DNA from: VAZQ01 sp963756715
GTDB lineage: Bacteria; Pseudomonadota; Alphaproteobacteria; Rhizobiales; Xanthobacteraceae
Assembly (NCBI GenBank): GCA_963756715.1
Contig: CAVWOV010000019.1
Coordinates: 434,001-498,000, forward strand
DNA: 64,000 nucleotides
Reading direction: 5' to 3'
Position 1 is the first letter of the stretch; each line of letters begins with the position of its first letter. Made by a program: the position numbers and the translations under genes. The notes under the pieces are model-generated. The model had not been told where the DNA came from. It did no database searches and was given only the letters and a program-made list of their open reading frames with translations. Below, in pieces: positions 18,114-27,419 of the stretch.

Positions 18114-18950
18114 TTAGTACTTGGCGACGACCGGGGCCTTGCCCTTGCCGAAGCTCGCCCAGTCGAAGCGGTAGTTCATGCCAACGCGCCAGATGTATTC
18201 GTTCAGCTTGACGTCGGCGCTATGAGCAGCCCGCCGGCACGCCGAGTCAACAGCGGGCGCGTCGCCGTAGGCATAGGTGCCGAAATTGGCATAGAGCCAT
18301 TCGCTCTTGACCGACCAGCCGCCGATCAGGGCGTATTCGGTGCCGACGCCGACGACCCAGCCGACCTTGTTCACGCGGGTCGGAGACGCTGAGCGCATTG
18401 TGCCGGAACGGCGCATCGATAGTTGTTCAAGTCGAACGCCAGTCCAGGCAGCGCCCGCCGGTCACATACCACAGCCATTTGTCGGCGGCCCAGCCGAGGC
18501 GGCCGCGTGCGGTGGCATCAGCCAGCGCTCGTTGGTGGTGTAGCACGAAGTCGGGTTGGCCTCGAGCCGCGATGGCGACGCCGTGGATTGGCCTGCTGGC
18601 CCGCTCGCATCGGCCCACGAGCCATCGACCTCGACGCCCCACACCCAGTTGCCGGTTTGATAGTTGCAGCCGGCTTCGCCACCGCCCAGCGGGCCGTTGA
18701 CGTTGTAGTTGCCGTCAAATCAGATCCCGGCTGGCGACAAACGCGTGCGGCAGCCGTTCACCGAGCCGCCGTAGGTCTGCTTGCTGGTGCCCCACTTGTA
18801 GCCAATGGTGGCGCCGACATAGCAGCCGGACCAGGTGAAGATCGGAGCCGGAGCGACATACTTGACCGGCATGTCGGCCGCCTTCGCAGGAACGCTCAGG
18901 CCGAGCGCAAGAAGCGCGGCGCCTGCAGATAAGAGCTTGTTCATTGTCAT
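18114..18950 (-). pseudogene. Outer-membrane beta-barrel protein (Omp25/Omp31-like), broken
   Basis: Joined frames give an outer-membrane protein of about 275 residues like the small porin-like immunogenic proteins of Hyphomicrobiales. The N-terminus is a signal peptide (MTMNKLLSAGAALLALG to PAKAADMP) followed by the family motif WSGCYVGATIGYKWG. Later pieces include GNWVWGVEVDGSWADASG, ARGRLGWAADKWLWYVTGG, and the barrel end LNEYIWRVGMNYRFDW. An in-frame TGA at about 18720 is followed by more coding sequence in the same frame, and at least two frameshifts lie near 18530 and 18440. The GGGGGG ribosome binding site and a downstream terminator are intact. Either heavy consensus error or early decay. 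Confidence 0.75.
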
Positions 18951-19125
18951 GACCCCCCACAGTCAAATTGATAAGTGACTATTAACCACGACGCTGGCGA
19001 GGAGTCTGTACCCTGCGAGCCACAGTTGAGTTTTTAAGCGCGATGGTGGTGGTGACACATGGCGGTGGGATTCACGGCCCCTTCAGAGGGCACCAGCGCC
19101 TAGTATCCGGGCCGCGGTGCGCCGC

Positions 19126-20809
19126 TCACCGCTGCCACCTCAGCCCGACCAAGTAAACATTAGCCGAGTAATCCGCACCCGGTGCGTTGGAGTTGCGCCA
19201 CTCGTTGCGGTACTCGGCGCGCGCCCACCAGTTGCGCGTCAGCATGTAGGTGAGTTGCGCCGCCGCCACATAACGCAGATCGAGCCGCGGCGAGCCGACA
19301 TAGTCGTCCATCCCGCGGGTGAACCGCAGGGTACCGATCAGCCAGCGGCGGAAAGCATGGTCGATCTGCCCGGTATATTCGCGGGTGAGCACACCCGATA
19401 CACCGGCGAGCGTCGACTCGCTCACCGTCGTCACGGCCGTGAAGCGGACGGTGGTCAATGCGCTCATGGTCCAAATCAGCGAAGCGTCGATCAGGTAGGC
19501 GCCGAAGCTTGGCAGTTGCGGGTCGTCGTAGTGCCGCCTGACGTAACCCGCCGAAGCCTCGCCCGTAAGCCGCTGCGAAAAATCGAAGCTCGATCCAAGC
19601 TTGCCGCTGACGCCCTGTGAATTGCGATGCACGCCGGCGGCATCGATTTCGAGATCGTACACCCGGCTGTCGCCGGTAAACTCGGTGAACGGCCGCACGC
19701 CGGGCAAAAGGTCGTAGCTCGCGCGCCCGGTGGTGAAGTAGCGATTGAAGTTACGGTCGGCGTTGCTCGAAACCTCTCCGTCATCGAAATGCGAGTCGGT
19801 GTAGGTGGTGCGATCGGCGCCGCCCTTCACCGAAATATCGAAGCGATTGATGCGCTGTCCGACACCAGCGGTACCGCCAACCTGATGATAGATCGGGAAC
19901 CACAGCAGGTTGGCCTGGATGTTCGGGCTGCCGGGCGAGTCGGTTCCCAGATAATAGCGGCCTTCAAGATCAATGCGCGTCAGACTGGTCACGTCGATAC
20001 GGCCGTTGACCTTGGTATCGACCAGCGGCCGGTTGAGCTGGTTCGCGGTGTCGTAACCCGTGTAGCTTCCGCGCAGCGTCGCGGTCAGTTCGTGGCGCGA
20101 CCAGTTCGAATTCACCAGCAACTGCGGCGCCGTGATGTAGTACCAGGAGCCCGACGCCGGCATGGTGCGCGCCGGATTGGTGTCGTAGCCGCGCGTCACC
20201 TCGACGGCGGGGCGGAACAGGAAGCTGCCGTACTGAACGCCGAGCGGGTCGAACGGGCGTAGTTCCTGCGGCACCCAGCGGCGCGCCAGCGGGAGCGTGC
20301 TGTCGGGCACGTCGAGCAGACGTTCAGTTAGCACCGGCGCGACCGACCGCAACAGCGGGCTGCGCGCCAGGCGCGCCGGAGGATCGGGCAACAGCAGCGA
20401 CGGCTCGGGCTGCGCCACCGGCAAAACGACGACAGCCGGTGCGGCCGGCTTGGCGGGCGCCGGCGGCGGCGCGGGAGGTGTTGTCGGCGGGCGGCGCCTT
20501 CGCGGTGCCCGACGCTCTGCCTTTCTGCACGCCTTTCAGCCGGCGTGGCGCACCGGAGGAATCGAAACCGGTCGTGCCCGCACCAATCGCCGGCTGATAA
20601 TGGTAGTTCGGCACCGCCGTGAAACGTGAGGTGTCGCTTCCGCCTGACGCGTTCCTCGAATTGCTGAAACGGGGCGGATTGCGCGGATCGCCGTCAAGCA
20701 CCGGGCGCAGGAAAGGATCGGAATTGCCCGCCCCTTGCGCGTGGGCGCGATCCGCCAACGGCCCGAGCGCCGCCAGCAGCGCACCGGCGCCGAGCGCAAT
20801 TGCGATCAT
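19126..20809 (-). pseudogene. Outer-membrane beta-barrel protein (BBP2-like), single frameshift
   Basis: Reconstructed product of about 560 residues. The N-terminus (MIAIALGAGALLAALG to RAHAQG) is a signal peptide; the first 150 residues are Pro/Ala-rich and disordered. From about 190 to the end runs a beta-barrel of alternating strands beginning near FDPLGVQYGSFLFRPAVEV and ending SANVYLVGLRWQR, a terminal aromatic-containing strand typical of outer-membrane proteins. It resembles the large outer membrane beta-barrel family (PF10082) often linked to surface polysaccharide loci. One frame change near 20480 joins the two halves; length is 1684 nt, one above a multiple of three. The start is uncertain, since there is no good ribosome binding site at 20809 and the frame continues upstream. 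Confidence 0.7.
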
Positions 20810-20970
20810 CGCTTGACGACGGCGCAGCAACTGGCTTTTCCCCAAGTCCGAGCTCGCGCTGCCCTGCTCGCATCCCAGCGCCGGATATCGCTTTGCGATC
20901 AGAATGTTGAAGCCGATGTCCGCACGCCGGCCGCGCACCGGTGATGGGCAGTTCACCGGCCGATAGCCTT

Positions 20971-21004
20971 TGGTTAACGAAACTAGAACGGTTATGGTTA
21001 ACGA
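20971..21004. promoter_or_regulatory. Direct repeat TGGTTAACGA x2 upstream of kpsF
   Basis: TGGTTAACGA occurs at 20971-20980 and again at 20995-21004, a 24-bp period. On the minus strand the second copy reads CGTTAACCAT, containing TTAACCAT. The pair lies about 90-120 bp before the kpsF start and about 160 bp before the divergent beta-barrel gene, so it could be an operator for either. Confidence 0.4.
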
Positions 21005-21092
21005 GGCGTTGATCGCGCGACGCCGGTGGCCCTTTAAGGTGCGGTTCGTGCTATCTGAGTTGGGTCCAACCACCCCACCGTTGTCGGAGCCC

Positions 21093-22106
21093 ATGGCCAA
21101 GTCGAAGCCGCTGAGTCCCGGGAGGCAATCGCGCCCGCACGGCGGCGATTTTGTCGCGTCCGCAGTGCGCACCCTCGAAGCGGGAGCGGCGGGTATCACC
21201 GCGCTGCGTGACGCGGTCGATGACGGGCTCGGGAACGCTTTCATCGCGGCCGTCGACCTGATCCGGGGCGCACGCGGCCGGGTGATCGTCACCGGCATGG
21301 GCAAGTCCGGCCATGTCGGCCGCAAGATCGCCGCGACACTAGCGTCGACCGGAACACCCGCTCACTTCGTCCATCCGGGCGAAGCCAGTCACGGCGACCT
21401 CGGCATGATCACCGACGACGACGTGATCATGGCGCTCTCGTGGTCAGGCGAGACTGCTGAACTCAAGCACCTGATCGACTATTCGCGCCGGTTCAACATC
21501 GGGTTGATCGCCGTCTCGGCGGTCGCCGACAGTACGCTCGGGCAATCGGCCGATGTCGTTCTTGCGCTGCCGCAGGCGCGCGAAGCCTGTCCGCACAACC
21601 TCGCGCCGACGACGTCGACGCTGATGCAGGCGGCGCTGGGCGATGCACTCGCGGTGGCGCTGCTCGAGAGCCGCGGATTCACGGCGGTCGACTTCGGCAA
21701 ATTCCATCCGGGCGGGCGGCTCGGCGCGCTGCTCAAGTTCGTCAGCAACGTGATGCACAGCGGAGATGCGATTCCGCTGGTGGCGCTCGGCACCCGCATG
21801 GCGGACGCGGTGGTCGAGATGTCGACCAAGGGGTTCGGCTGTGTGGGCGTTACCGGTGCGCACGACAATCTGGTTGGCATCATCACCGACGGCGACCTGC
21901 GCCGGCACATGCGATCCGATCTGCTCGACGCGCTGGTCGATGAGGTCATGACGCCGGCGCCGAAGACCGTGCGGCCCGATCAACTGGCCAGCGAGGCGCT
22001 GGAGATCATCAACTCATCGAAGATCACCGCGCTGATCGTCGCCGAGGCCGGCAAGCCGGTCGGCATCGTCAATTTCCACGACCTGCTGCGCGCCGGCGTG
22101 GCGTGA
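21093..22106 (+). CDS. kpsF: D-arabinose-5-phosphate isomerase, KpsF/GutQ family
   Basis: A 337-residue enzyme that converts D-ribulose 5-phosphate to D-arabinose 5-phosphate, the first step of Kdo synthesis for lipopolysaccharide. The SIS domain (about 40-190) has VIVTGMGKSGHVGRKIAATL, the STGTPAHFVHPGEASHGD substrate loop with catalytic His, and SWSGETAELKHL. HPGGRLG precedes two CBS domains (about 215-270 and 280-335; GIITDGDLRRHM). The frame is open from 20970, but the ATG at 21093 has a GGAG six bases upstream and starts just before the conserved region. It is divergent from an outer-membrane beta-barrel gene. Confidence 0.93.
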   Translation: MAKSKPLSPGRQSRPHGGDFVASAVRTLEAGAAGITALRDAVDDGLGNAFIAAVDLIRGARGRVIVTGMGKSGHVGRKIAATLASTGTPAHFVHPGEASHGDLGMITDDDVIMALSWSGETAELKHLIDYSRRFNIGLIAVSAVADSTLGQSADVVLALPQAREACPHNLAPTTSTLMQAALGDALAVALLESRGFTAVDFGKFHPGGRLGALLKFVSNVMHSGDAIPLVALGTRMADAVVEMSTKGFGCVGVTGAHDNLVGIITDGDLRRHMRSDLLDALVDEVMTPAPKTVRPDQLASEALEIINSSKITALIVAEAGKPVGIVNFHDLLRAGVA

Positions 22107-22189
22107 CGGCTGGCAACCTTCCTTCATCCACCAACGCTGTTGCCGCGAGGCCACACCCGCCGCCATTGTGGGAGTTCGGTGTATTTTTG

Positions 22190-22284
22190 GTTTGGCTGAT
22201 CGCGCTTAATCAGCAAGGTTGTGCCTGCCTATCATGGGCGTTTCCTCCTTGACTTAAAGCCCCGCTCGTCGGGGCTTTTTTTTG
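22190..22284 (+). ncRNA. Candidate small RNA with exposed CCTCC motif
   Basis: The 180-bp gap after kpsF has no coding potential but holds a layout typical of a trans-acting sRNA. It has a first hairpin GCTGAT / ATCAGC (about 22195-22214), then an unpaired stretch with TTTCCTCCTT at 22241-22250, and finally a strong terminator hairpin at 22256-22276 with an eight-T tail. CCTCC is complementary to Shine-Dalgarno sequences, as in several alphaproteobacterial sRNAs. The 5' end and promoter cannot be defined. It may instead be only the 3' UTR of kpsF. Confidence 0.4.
22256..22284 (+). terminator. Rho-independent terminator
   Basis: Stem AAAGCCCCG / CGGGGCTTT (22256-22264 and 22270-22278) with loop CTCGT, followed by an uninterrupted T run to 22283. 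It ends transcripts from kpsF and/or the candidate small RNA, just before the convergent nfeD gene. Confidence 0.88.
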
Positions 22285-22285
22285 T

Positions 22286-22729
22286 CTACGAGGTCTCCAC
22301 CGCCAGGTTGGCGCCGTCCGCGCTCGTTACCTTGACGCGGCTGCCGGCCGGACAATCCGGCCCGGTGACGCGCCAGACTGAATCATCGATGCGCACCGTG
22401 CCGACGCCGTTGACGATCGGTTTGTCGAGCGTGAACACCCGGCCGACATAGCCGTCGGCGCGGCGATTGAGGAACGGACTGTCGGACGGCACTTCTATTC
22501 TGCGCGCAAAGTGCCGCCAGACCGGAACCAGCGCCGCCGCAAACAGCGCGAACGCGATGACCTGCGTCTGCCACGTCCAATCGACGCCGAAGGAAATGAC
22601 GCCAACCAGGATCGCCGACAGCCCGAGCCACAGCATGAAGGCGCCGGGAGCGAGCACCTCCAGGACCAGCAGCACGGCCGCCGCGATGAACCAGTTCCAG
22701 GTCCCGAGCGAAACGAACCACGACCACAT
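22286..22729 (-). CDS. NfeD family membrane protein
   Basis: A 147-residue short-form NfeD. Two or three membrane segments lie in residues about 8-75 (FIAAAVLLVLEVLAPGAFML, AILVGVISF, VIAFALFAAALVPVW), then a C-terminal OB-fold domain (about 85-147) with NRRADGYVGRVFTLDKPI and GTVRIDDSVWRVTGPD. NfeD proteins partner with SPFH/stomatin proteins in membrane microdomains. Here the SPFH gene ends only 12 bp upstream, the classical SPFH-nfeD operon. A ribosome binding site (GGAGAG) overlaps the gap between them. Confidence 0.88.
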   Translation of the reverse strand: MWSWFVSLGTWNWFIAAAVLLVLEVLAPGAFMLWLGLSAILVGVISFGVDWTWQTQVIAFALFAAALVPVWRHFARRIEVPSDSPFLNRRADGYVGRVFTLDKPIVNGVGTVRIDDSVWRVTGPDCPAGSRVKVTSADGANLAVETS

Positions 22730-22741
22730 GATGCGCTCTCC

Positions 22742-23732
22742 TTACGCGGCCCCGTGACCCGCTGGCGGGACGGCCGTCCGTCGCGCCGGCACGGCGGGCG
22801 TGCCACCTTCTGCCGTCGTCGCCGAATGTCGCCTTGACGATCTCACCGATGCCCGCGAGCGAGCCGAGGACGCTCGTCGCCTCGAACGGCAAAATGAGGA
22901 TCTTCTGATTGGGCGAACTGGCCAGTTGGCCGAAGGCCTTGAGATACTTGTCGGCGACGAAATAGTTCAGCGCCGCGATGTCGCCATTGGCCACCGCCGT
23001 GCTCACCACTTCGGTCGCCTTGGCTTCGGCCATCGCGGAACGCTCGCGCGCCTCGGCATCGCGGAACGCGGCCTCCCGGCGGCCTTCGGCTTCGAGGATC
23101 TGCGACTGCTTCTGGCCTTCCGCCTTCAGGATGGCAGACTGGCGTTGGCCTTCAGCTTCCAGAATCACGGCGCGCTTTTCGCGCTCCGCCTTCATCTGCC
23201 GGCCCATCGCGGCAATAAGGTCGGCCGGCGGCACGATGTCTTTGATCTCGATGCGGTTGACCTTGACGCCCCAAGGTGAGACGGCGGCATCGACCACGCG
23301 CAGCAGTCGCTCGTTGATCTCGTCGCGGTGCGACAGCATCTGGTCGAGGTCCATGCCGCCCATGACCGAACGGATGTTGGTCATGGTGAGCACGACGATC
23401 GCCTGCTGCAGGTTGGCGACCTCGTAGCTCGCCTTGGCGGCGTCATAAACCTGGAAGAATGCGATGCCATCGACCGTGACGGTGGCGTTGTCCTTGGAGA
23501 TCACATCCTGCTGCGGAATGTCGATCACCTGCTCCATGACGTTCACCTTTCGCCCGACACGATCGATGAACGGCACGATCGGATTGAGACCGGACGGCAA
23601 TGTCTTGGTGTATTTCCCGAAGCGCTCGACGGTCCAATGGAAACCCTGCGGGACGGTCTTGATGCCCGCGAACAGCGCCAAAACCACGAGCGCCACAAAG
23701 ACGATCGCGAAGACGTCGAAGCCGAAAAACAT
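22742..23732 (-). pseudogene. SPFH/Band 7 protein (QmcA/stomatin-like), C-terminal frameshift
   Basis: A membrane-anchored SPFH protein of about 329 residues. An N-terminal membrane helix (FAIVFVALVVLALFAGI) precedes the SPFH domain (about 25-180; VPQGFHWTVERFGKY, QVIDIPQQDVISKDNATV). A long Ala/Glu/Lys coiled coil (KAEREKRAVILEAEGQ and on) and the family tail LILPFEATSVLGSLAGIGE follow. Near 22820 one extra base shifts the frame; correction gives a tail ending GHGAA with TAA at 22742-22744, just before the nfeD ribosome binding site. Length is 991 nt, one above a multiple of three. The ATG at 23732 is chosen because the membrane helix begins right after it. Confidence 0.85.
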
Positions 23733-23864
23733 GGGAGGTGCCCTCTGGTGTGCCGATGAAAAATGTGGCGAGCGGAGCGGATCGCTGCAAGGGCTCGCCC
23801 GACAAGCGGTTGTGCAGCGCACTATTTCTCGAAGTTGCTCGCGCATATCGGGCGCAGGCTGGTC

Positions 23865-24923
23865 TCAAACCCAGCCCTTGAGCTCGCGCAGCGCCATTTG
23901 CCAGATCACCAGCATGCCGGGTGCGCTGTCGTTGAGGCAGGGAATGGTGACGAAATTCTCGCCGCCATTCTTCTTGAAGATGTGCGCGTTCTCGACCGCG
24001 ATCTCCTCCAGCGTCTCAAGACAGTCGGCCGAAAACCCGGGCGTAATCACCACCAGATTCTTGACCCCGCTCTTGGCGAGCTTCTTCACCGTCTTGTCGG
24101 TCGCCGGTTCGAGCCACTTGGCGCTGCCGAAACGCGATTGGAACGTCAACATCAGCTTCTTGTCTTCGAACTTGAGCTGATCGCGCAGCAGGCGGATCGT
24201 TTCGACGCACTGGGCAAAATAGGGATCGCCCTTGTCGACAAACTCAGTCGGGATGCCGTGAAACGAGGCCAGAACGACCTCCGGCTGGAAGCTGAGACGC
24301 GACAACTCGACCCGGGTCGATGACGCCAGCGCCTCGATATAGACCCGGTCGTTGTAATACGGCGGCGCGATGCGCACCGCGGGCTGGCGGCGCAGCCCCA
24401 TCAGCGTGCGGAATACCTCGTCGCAGACGGTCGCCGTTGTCGCCGCGCAATACTGCGGATAGAGCGGTATCACCAGGAGACGCTCGCAGCCCTGCGCGAT
24501 CAGATCATCGATCTTCGAGGCGATCGAAGGATTGCCGTAGCGCATCGCCCAGTCGACGACGAGATTGCGGCCCAGCGGCTCGAGCGTATTCGACAACTTT
24601 TCGGCCTGAGAGCGCGTGATGGTCTTGAGCGGGGATTCGTTCTTCTCGGTGTTCCAGATCTTGCGGTAGTCGCGGGCTTTCCGCCATGGCCGCACGCGCA
24701 GGATGATGCCGTTGAGAATGAGGTCCCATAGCGGCCCCTGGTCCTCGATCACCCGCGGGTCGGTCAGGAATTCCTTGAGATAGCGGCGTACGCCCGCCGC
24801 GTCGGCCGTGTCCGGCGTACCGAGGTTGACCAGCAGCACGCCGATCTTGCCGCTCAAGGCCGCTGTGGCGCCGGGCGACAGCGTTGTCGCAGTTTTCGTC
24901 TGGACGGGTGAGGCTTCGTTCAT
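23865..24923 (-). CDS. hemH: Ferrochelatase
   Basis: A 352-residue ferrochelatase that inserts Fe2+ into protoporphyrin IX, the last step of protoheme synthesis, at the cytoplasmic face of the membrane. KIGVLLVNLGTPD opens the N-terminal domain. SFHGIPTEFVDKGDPY carries the active-site His, and LTFQSRFGSAKWLEPATDKT is the conserved C-terminal signature. The usual Glu-containing loop (GFSADCLETLEE) follows. The frame opens at 24953, but M at 24923 gives a start closer to the family; neither has an obvious ribosome binding site. It is divergent from the 5'-nucleotidase gene and upstream of the SPFH/nfeD pair on the same strand. Confidence 0.93.
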   Translation of the reverse strand: MNEASPVQTKTATTLSPGATAALSGKIGVLLVNLGTPDTADAAGVRRYLKEFLTDPRVIEDQGPLWDLILNGIILRVRPWRKARDYRKIWNTEKNESPLKTITRSQAEKLSNTLEPLGRNLVVDWAMRYGNPSIASKIDDLIAQGCERLLVIPLYPQYCAATTATVCDEVFRTLMGLRRQPAVRIAPPYYNDRVYIEALASSTRVELSRLSFQPEVVLASFHGIPTEFVDKGDPYFAQCVETIRLLRDQLKFEDKKLMLTFQSRFGSAKWLEPATDKTVKKLAKSGVKNLVVITPGFSADCLETLEEIAVENAHIFKKNGGENFVTIPCLNDSAPGMLVIWQMALRELKGWV

Positions 24924-25018
24924 CGCAATTGATTTCCGTGGCCGGGACAGCATACGCGATAGCCGCGCGCCATGCCTGCGTGCTATGCACGCAGCCCCAC
25001 TCTAGCGCATCGCAACCC

Positions 25019-26547
25019 ATGTCCGCCACTCGCCGCCTCGCCGGGGTCTTCCTCCTTGCCATCGCCCTGTTTCTGCCGGCCGCGGCCGGCCAACGCCGAG
25101 TCCACGCGCGTCACGTTCGTGCTGGTCAATGACATCTACCTGATGGCCGACACGATGATGCCGGACGGCCAGCGCCGCGGCGGGTTCGCGCGGCTCGCGG
25201 CCGTCGTAAAGGCCGAGCGCGCCAAGGGCGGCCATGTGATCCTGGCGCACGGCGGCGATACGATTTCGCCGTCGCTGATGTCGGGCATCGATCGCGGCGC
25301 GCACATCATCAAATTGACCAACATGGTCCACCCCGACGTGTTCGTGCCGGGCAATCACGAATTCGACTTCGGCAAGGCGACATTTCTGCAGCGCATGGCC
25401 GAGGCGACGTTTCCGCTCTACGCCGCCAACCTGAACGGCCCGGACGGACGGCCCCTGCCCGGCTTCAAGGATCGTTCGATCGTGACTTTCGATGGTGTGC
25501 GTATCGGTGTGACAGGCGCGGCCTACGACCAGACGCCGGTCGACATCGAGCCCCGAGGATCTGAAGTTCCTGCCATCGGTCGCGACCATCAAGACACAGG
25601 CCGAAGCGCTGCATCGCGAGGGCGCGGACTTCATCGCTGGGAGTCGCGCACGTCACGCGCACGGAGGGCTATGCCATCATGGCCAGCCGCACCGTCGATC
25701 TCATGCTGACCGGCCACACGCATGATCTCTTCATCAACTACGACGGCCGCAACGCGCTCGTCGAGTTCGAGCTATGACGCGCATTACGTGACGGCGATCG
25801 ACGTCAAGATCGACGTGAAGGTTGAGAACGGGCGGCGCGTGACAACCTGGTGGCCGGAGTTTCGGGTTATCGACACCGCGACCGTGACGCCCGACCCGGA
25901 AGTCGCGGCTGTCGTTGCCGGGTACGAGACAGTTGCTCAGCCTGGCGCTCGACCAGACGCTCGGTACGACGGCGGTCGAACTCGACAGCCGCACCGCCAC
26001 GGTGCGCACGCGCGAGGCCGCAATCGGCGACCTCATCGCGGACGCGATGCGCGCCGCAACCCACGCCGATGCCGCGGTGACGAACGGCGGCGGCATCCGC
26101 GGCGGCCGCATTTATGCACCCGGCGCACCGATCTCGCGGCGCGACATCATCTCGGAAATGCCGTTCGACAATCGCGTCGTGACCGTCGAGATCAGCGGCG
26201 CCGCACTCAAGCGGGCGATCGAGAACGGGCTGTCGCTGTTGCCCAATCCCGCCGGGCGCTTCCCGCAGGTCTCCGGCCTGACCATCGCGGCCGATCCCAG
26301 CCGCCCGCCCGGCAGCCGCGTGCAGTCGATCAAGGTCGGGGATGCACCGCTCGATGAAAACAAGGTGTATCGCGTCGCCACCAACGACTTCCTGGCGCGG
26401 GGCGGTGACGGTTACACGATGTTCCGCGACGCGACGCCCGTGCTGCCCGCAGCGGACTCGCCGCTCATGTCGACGGACGTAATGGATTACATCAAGAATG
26501 CCGGAACCATCCGGACCGTGGCCGGCGGACGGATCGTCCTGAAGTAA
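25019..26547 (+). pseudogene. Bifunctional metallophosphatase/5'-nucleotidase (UshA-like), multiple frameshifts
   Basis: Reconstructed as a secreted 5'-nucleotidase of about 507 residues. The signal peptide (MSATRRLAGVFLLAIALFL) starts at 25019. The metallophosphatase domain has VTFVLVNDIYLMAD, LAHGGDTISPS, VPGNHEFDFGK and MLTGHTHDLF, which supply the dinuclear metal ligands. The C-terminal 5-nucleotidase domain has NGGGIRGG, ISEMPFDNRVV, and YRVATNDFLARGGDGY. The frame changes about five times (near 25085, 25555, 25640, 25765 and 25925). Each can be repaired by deleting one base, and 1529 minus 5 is divisible by three. The first metal loop reads VNDIY where DxH is typical, which deserves a check. 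Confidence 0.8.
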
Positions 26548-26563
26548 CGCGAGCCGAGGCAGG

Positions 26564-27124
26564 TCAACGGCTGGACCAGCGCAACGGCCGGCGCTTATCG
26601 AGCTCGAATATTTCGATCATGGCCTTGGTCAACCTGACCGCAAGAGCTGCGGCCAGGAACAGCGGCGCAAGCTTGTCGATGGTGTTGTCCGGATTGACGC
26701 CAAAGGTCGAGCTGTTGAGGGCCTTGACGAGCGCGCCGCAGGCCAAGCCGAGATAGATGACGTCCAGCCACGCAATCCACTTTGGTCCGACAAAGCGTCG
26801 GACGGATTCCGTCTCGGTCAACAAATACCCCCAACGCTCCACGAGGTAGATCAGGATATAGGACAAGAGCAGCATGAAAATGAACACCAACAGGACAATG
26901 TGCCAGAACGGATGCGATTTCGGTTCGGAGGTGATGGTGAGGAAGAGATCCAGTATGAATATGCAGCCGACAATCAGGACTCCGATGAAAGTCACGACGC
27001 TCAGGAATCGATTTGCGCGAAATATCTTCCAGAATTCGGCAAACTGAACGAGGATCAAAAAGGCGATAAAAAGCGGATTGGTCAAAAACTCGTTGAATTT
27101 GATCACAAGCTCATTCGTTTCCAC
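26564..27124 (-). CDS. Hypothetical four-helix membrane protein, low GC
   Basis: A 186-residue protein with hydrophobic segments at about 15-30, 39-63, 74-95 and 118-135, and a weaker one near 155-168, ending in a charged tail (ELDKRRPLRWSSR). No family is recognised. The DNA is clearly AT-richer than its neighbours, especially over 26860-27120, and codon use differs from the surrounding genes, which suggests acquisition by transfer. It is convergent with the 5'-nucleotidase gene, and an intergenic palindromic repeat lies about 140 bp upstream of its start. Confidence 0.6.
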   Translation of the reverse strand: METNELVIKFNEFLTNPLFIAFLILVQFAEFWKIFRANRFLSVVTFIGVLIVGCIFILDLFLTITSEPKSHPFWHIVLLVFIFMLLLSYILIYLVERWGYLLTETESVRRFVGPKWIAWLDVIYLGLACGALVKALNSSTFGVNPDNTIDKLAPLFLAAALAVRLTKAMIEIFELDKRRPLRWSSR

Positions 27125-27261
27125 GAATCAGGCTCCTTCATCGGCTTGCTTCTGAGCGTAGAATCCGACGCGGACGCCGCCTAGAAAAATCGACCGCGCA
27201 CGACCGGCATCCGCTACTAGAGCGGGATGAGTTTGGGTTGACTCACGATAGCGTAGCGCAC

Positions 27262-27376
27262 GCGGTCACCTCCCCTTGAAAAGGGGAGGTCGGAGCGCAA
27301 AGCGCTCCGGGTGGGGATCAAATTTGCCAGTAAACCGATCCCCTCCCCACCCTCCCCTTTTTAAGGGGAGGGTGCA
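27262..27376. repeat. Composite palindromic repeat element
   Basis: Nested inverted repeats: ACCTCCCCTT-GAA-AAGGGGAGGT (27268-27290), CGGAGCGC-AAA-GCGCTCCG (27291-27309), and GGGTGGGGATC (about 27310-27320) facing GATCCCCTCCCCACC (from about 27338), closing with CCCTCCCC-TTTTTAA-GGGGAGGG (about 27350-27372). It contains no frame of interest. This looks like a dispersed intergenic repeat of the kind frequent in this bacterial order. Confidence 0.8.
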
Positions 27377-27419
27377 TACCGCCGTTGCGGCAACTGCTTC
27401 AATCGAAAATCATCGCGAT

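Noticed and set aside
18715..18725. In-frame TGA read as selenocysteine in the beta-barrel gene
   Set aside because: The protein is not a redox enzyme, no SECIS-like stem follows, and further frameshifts occur in the same gene.
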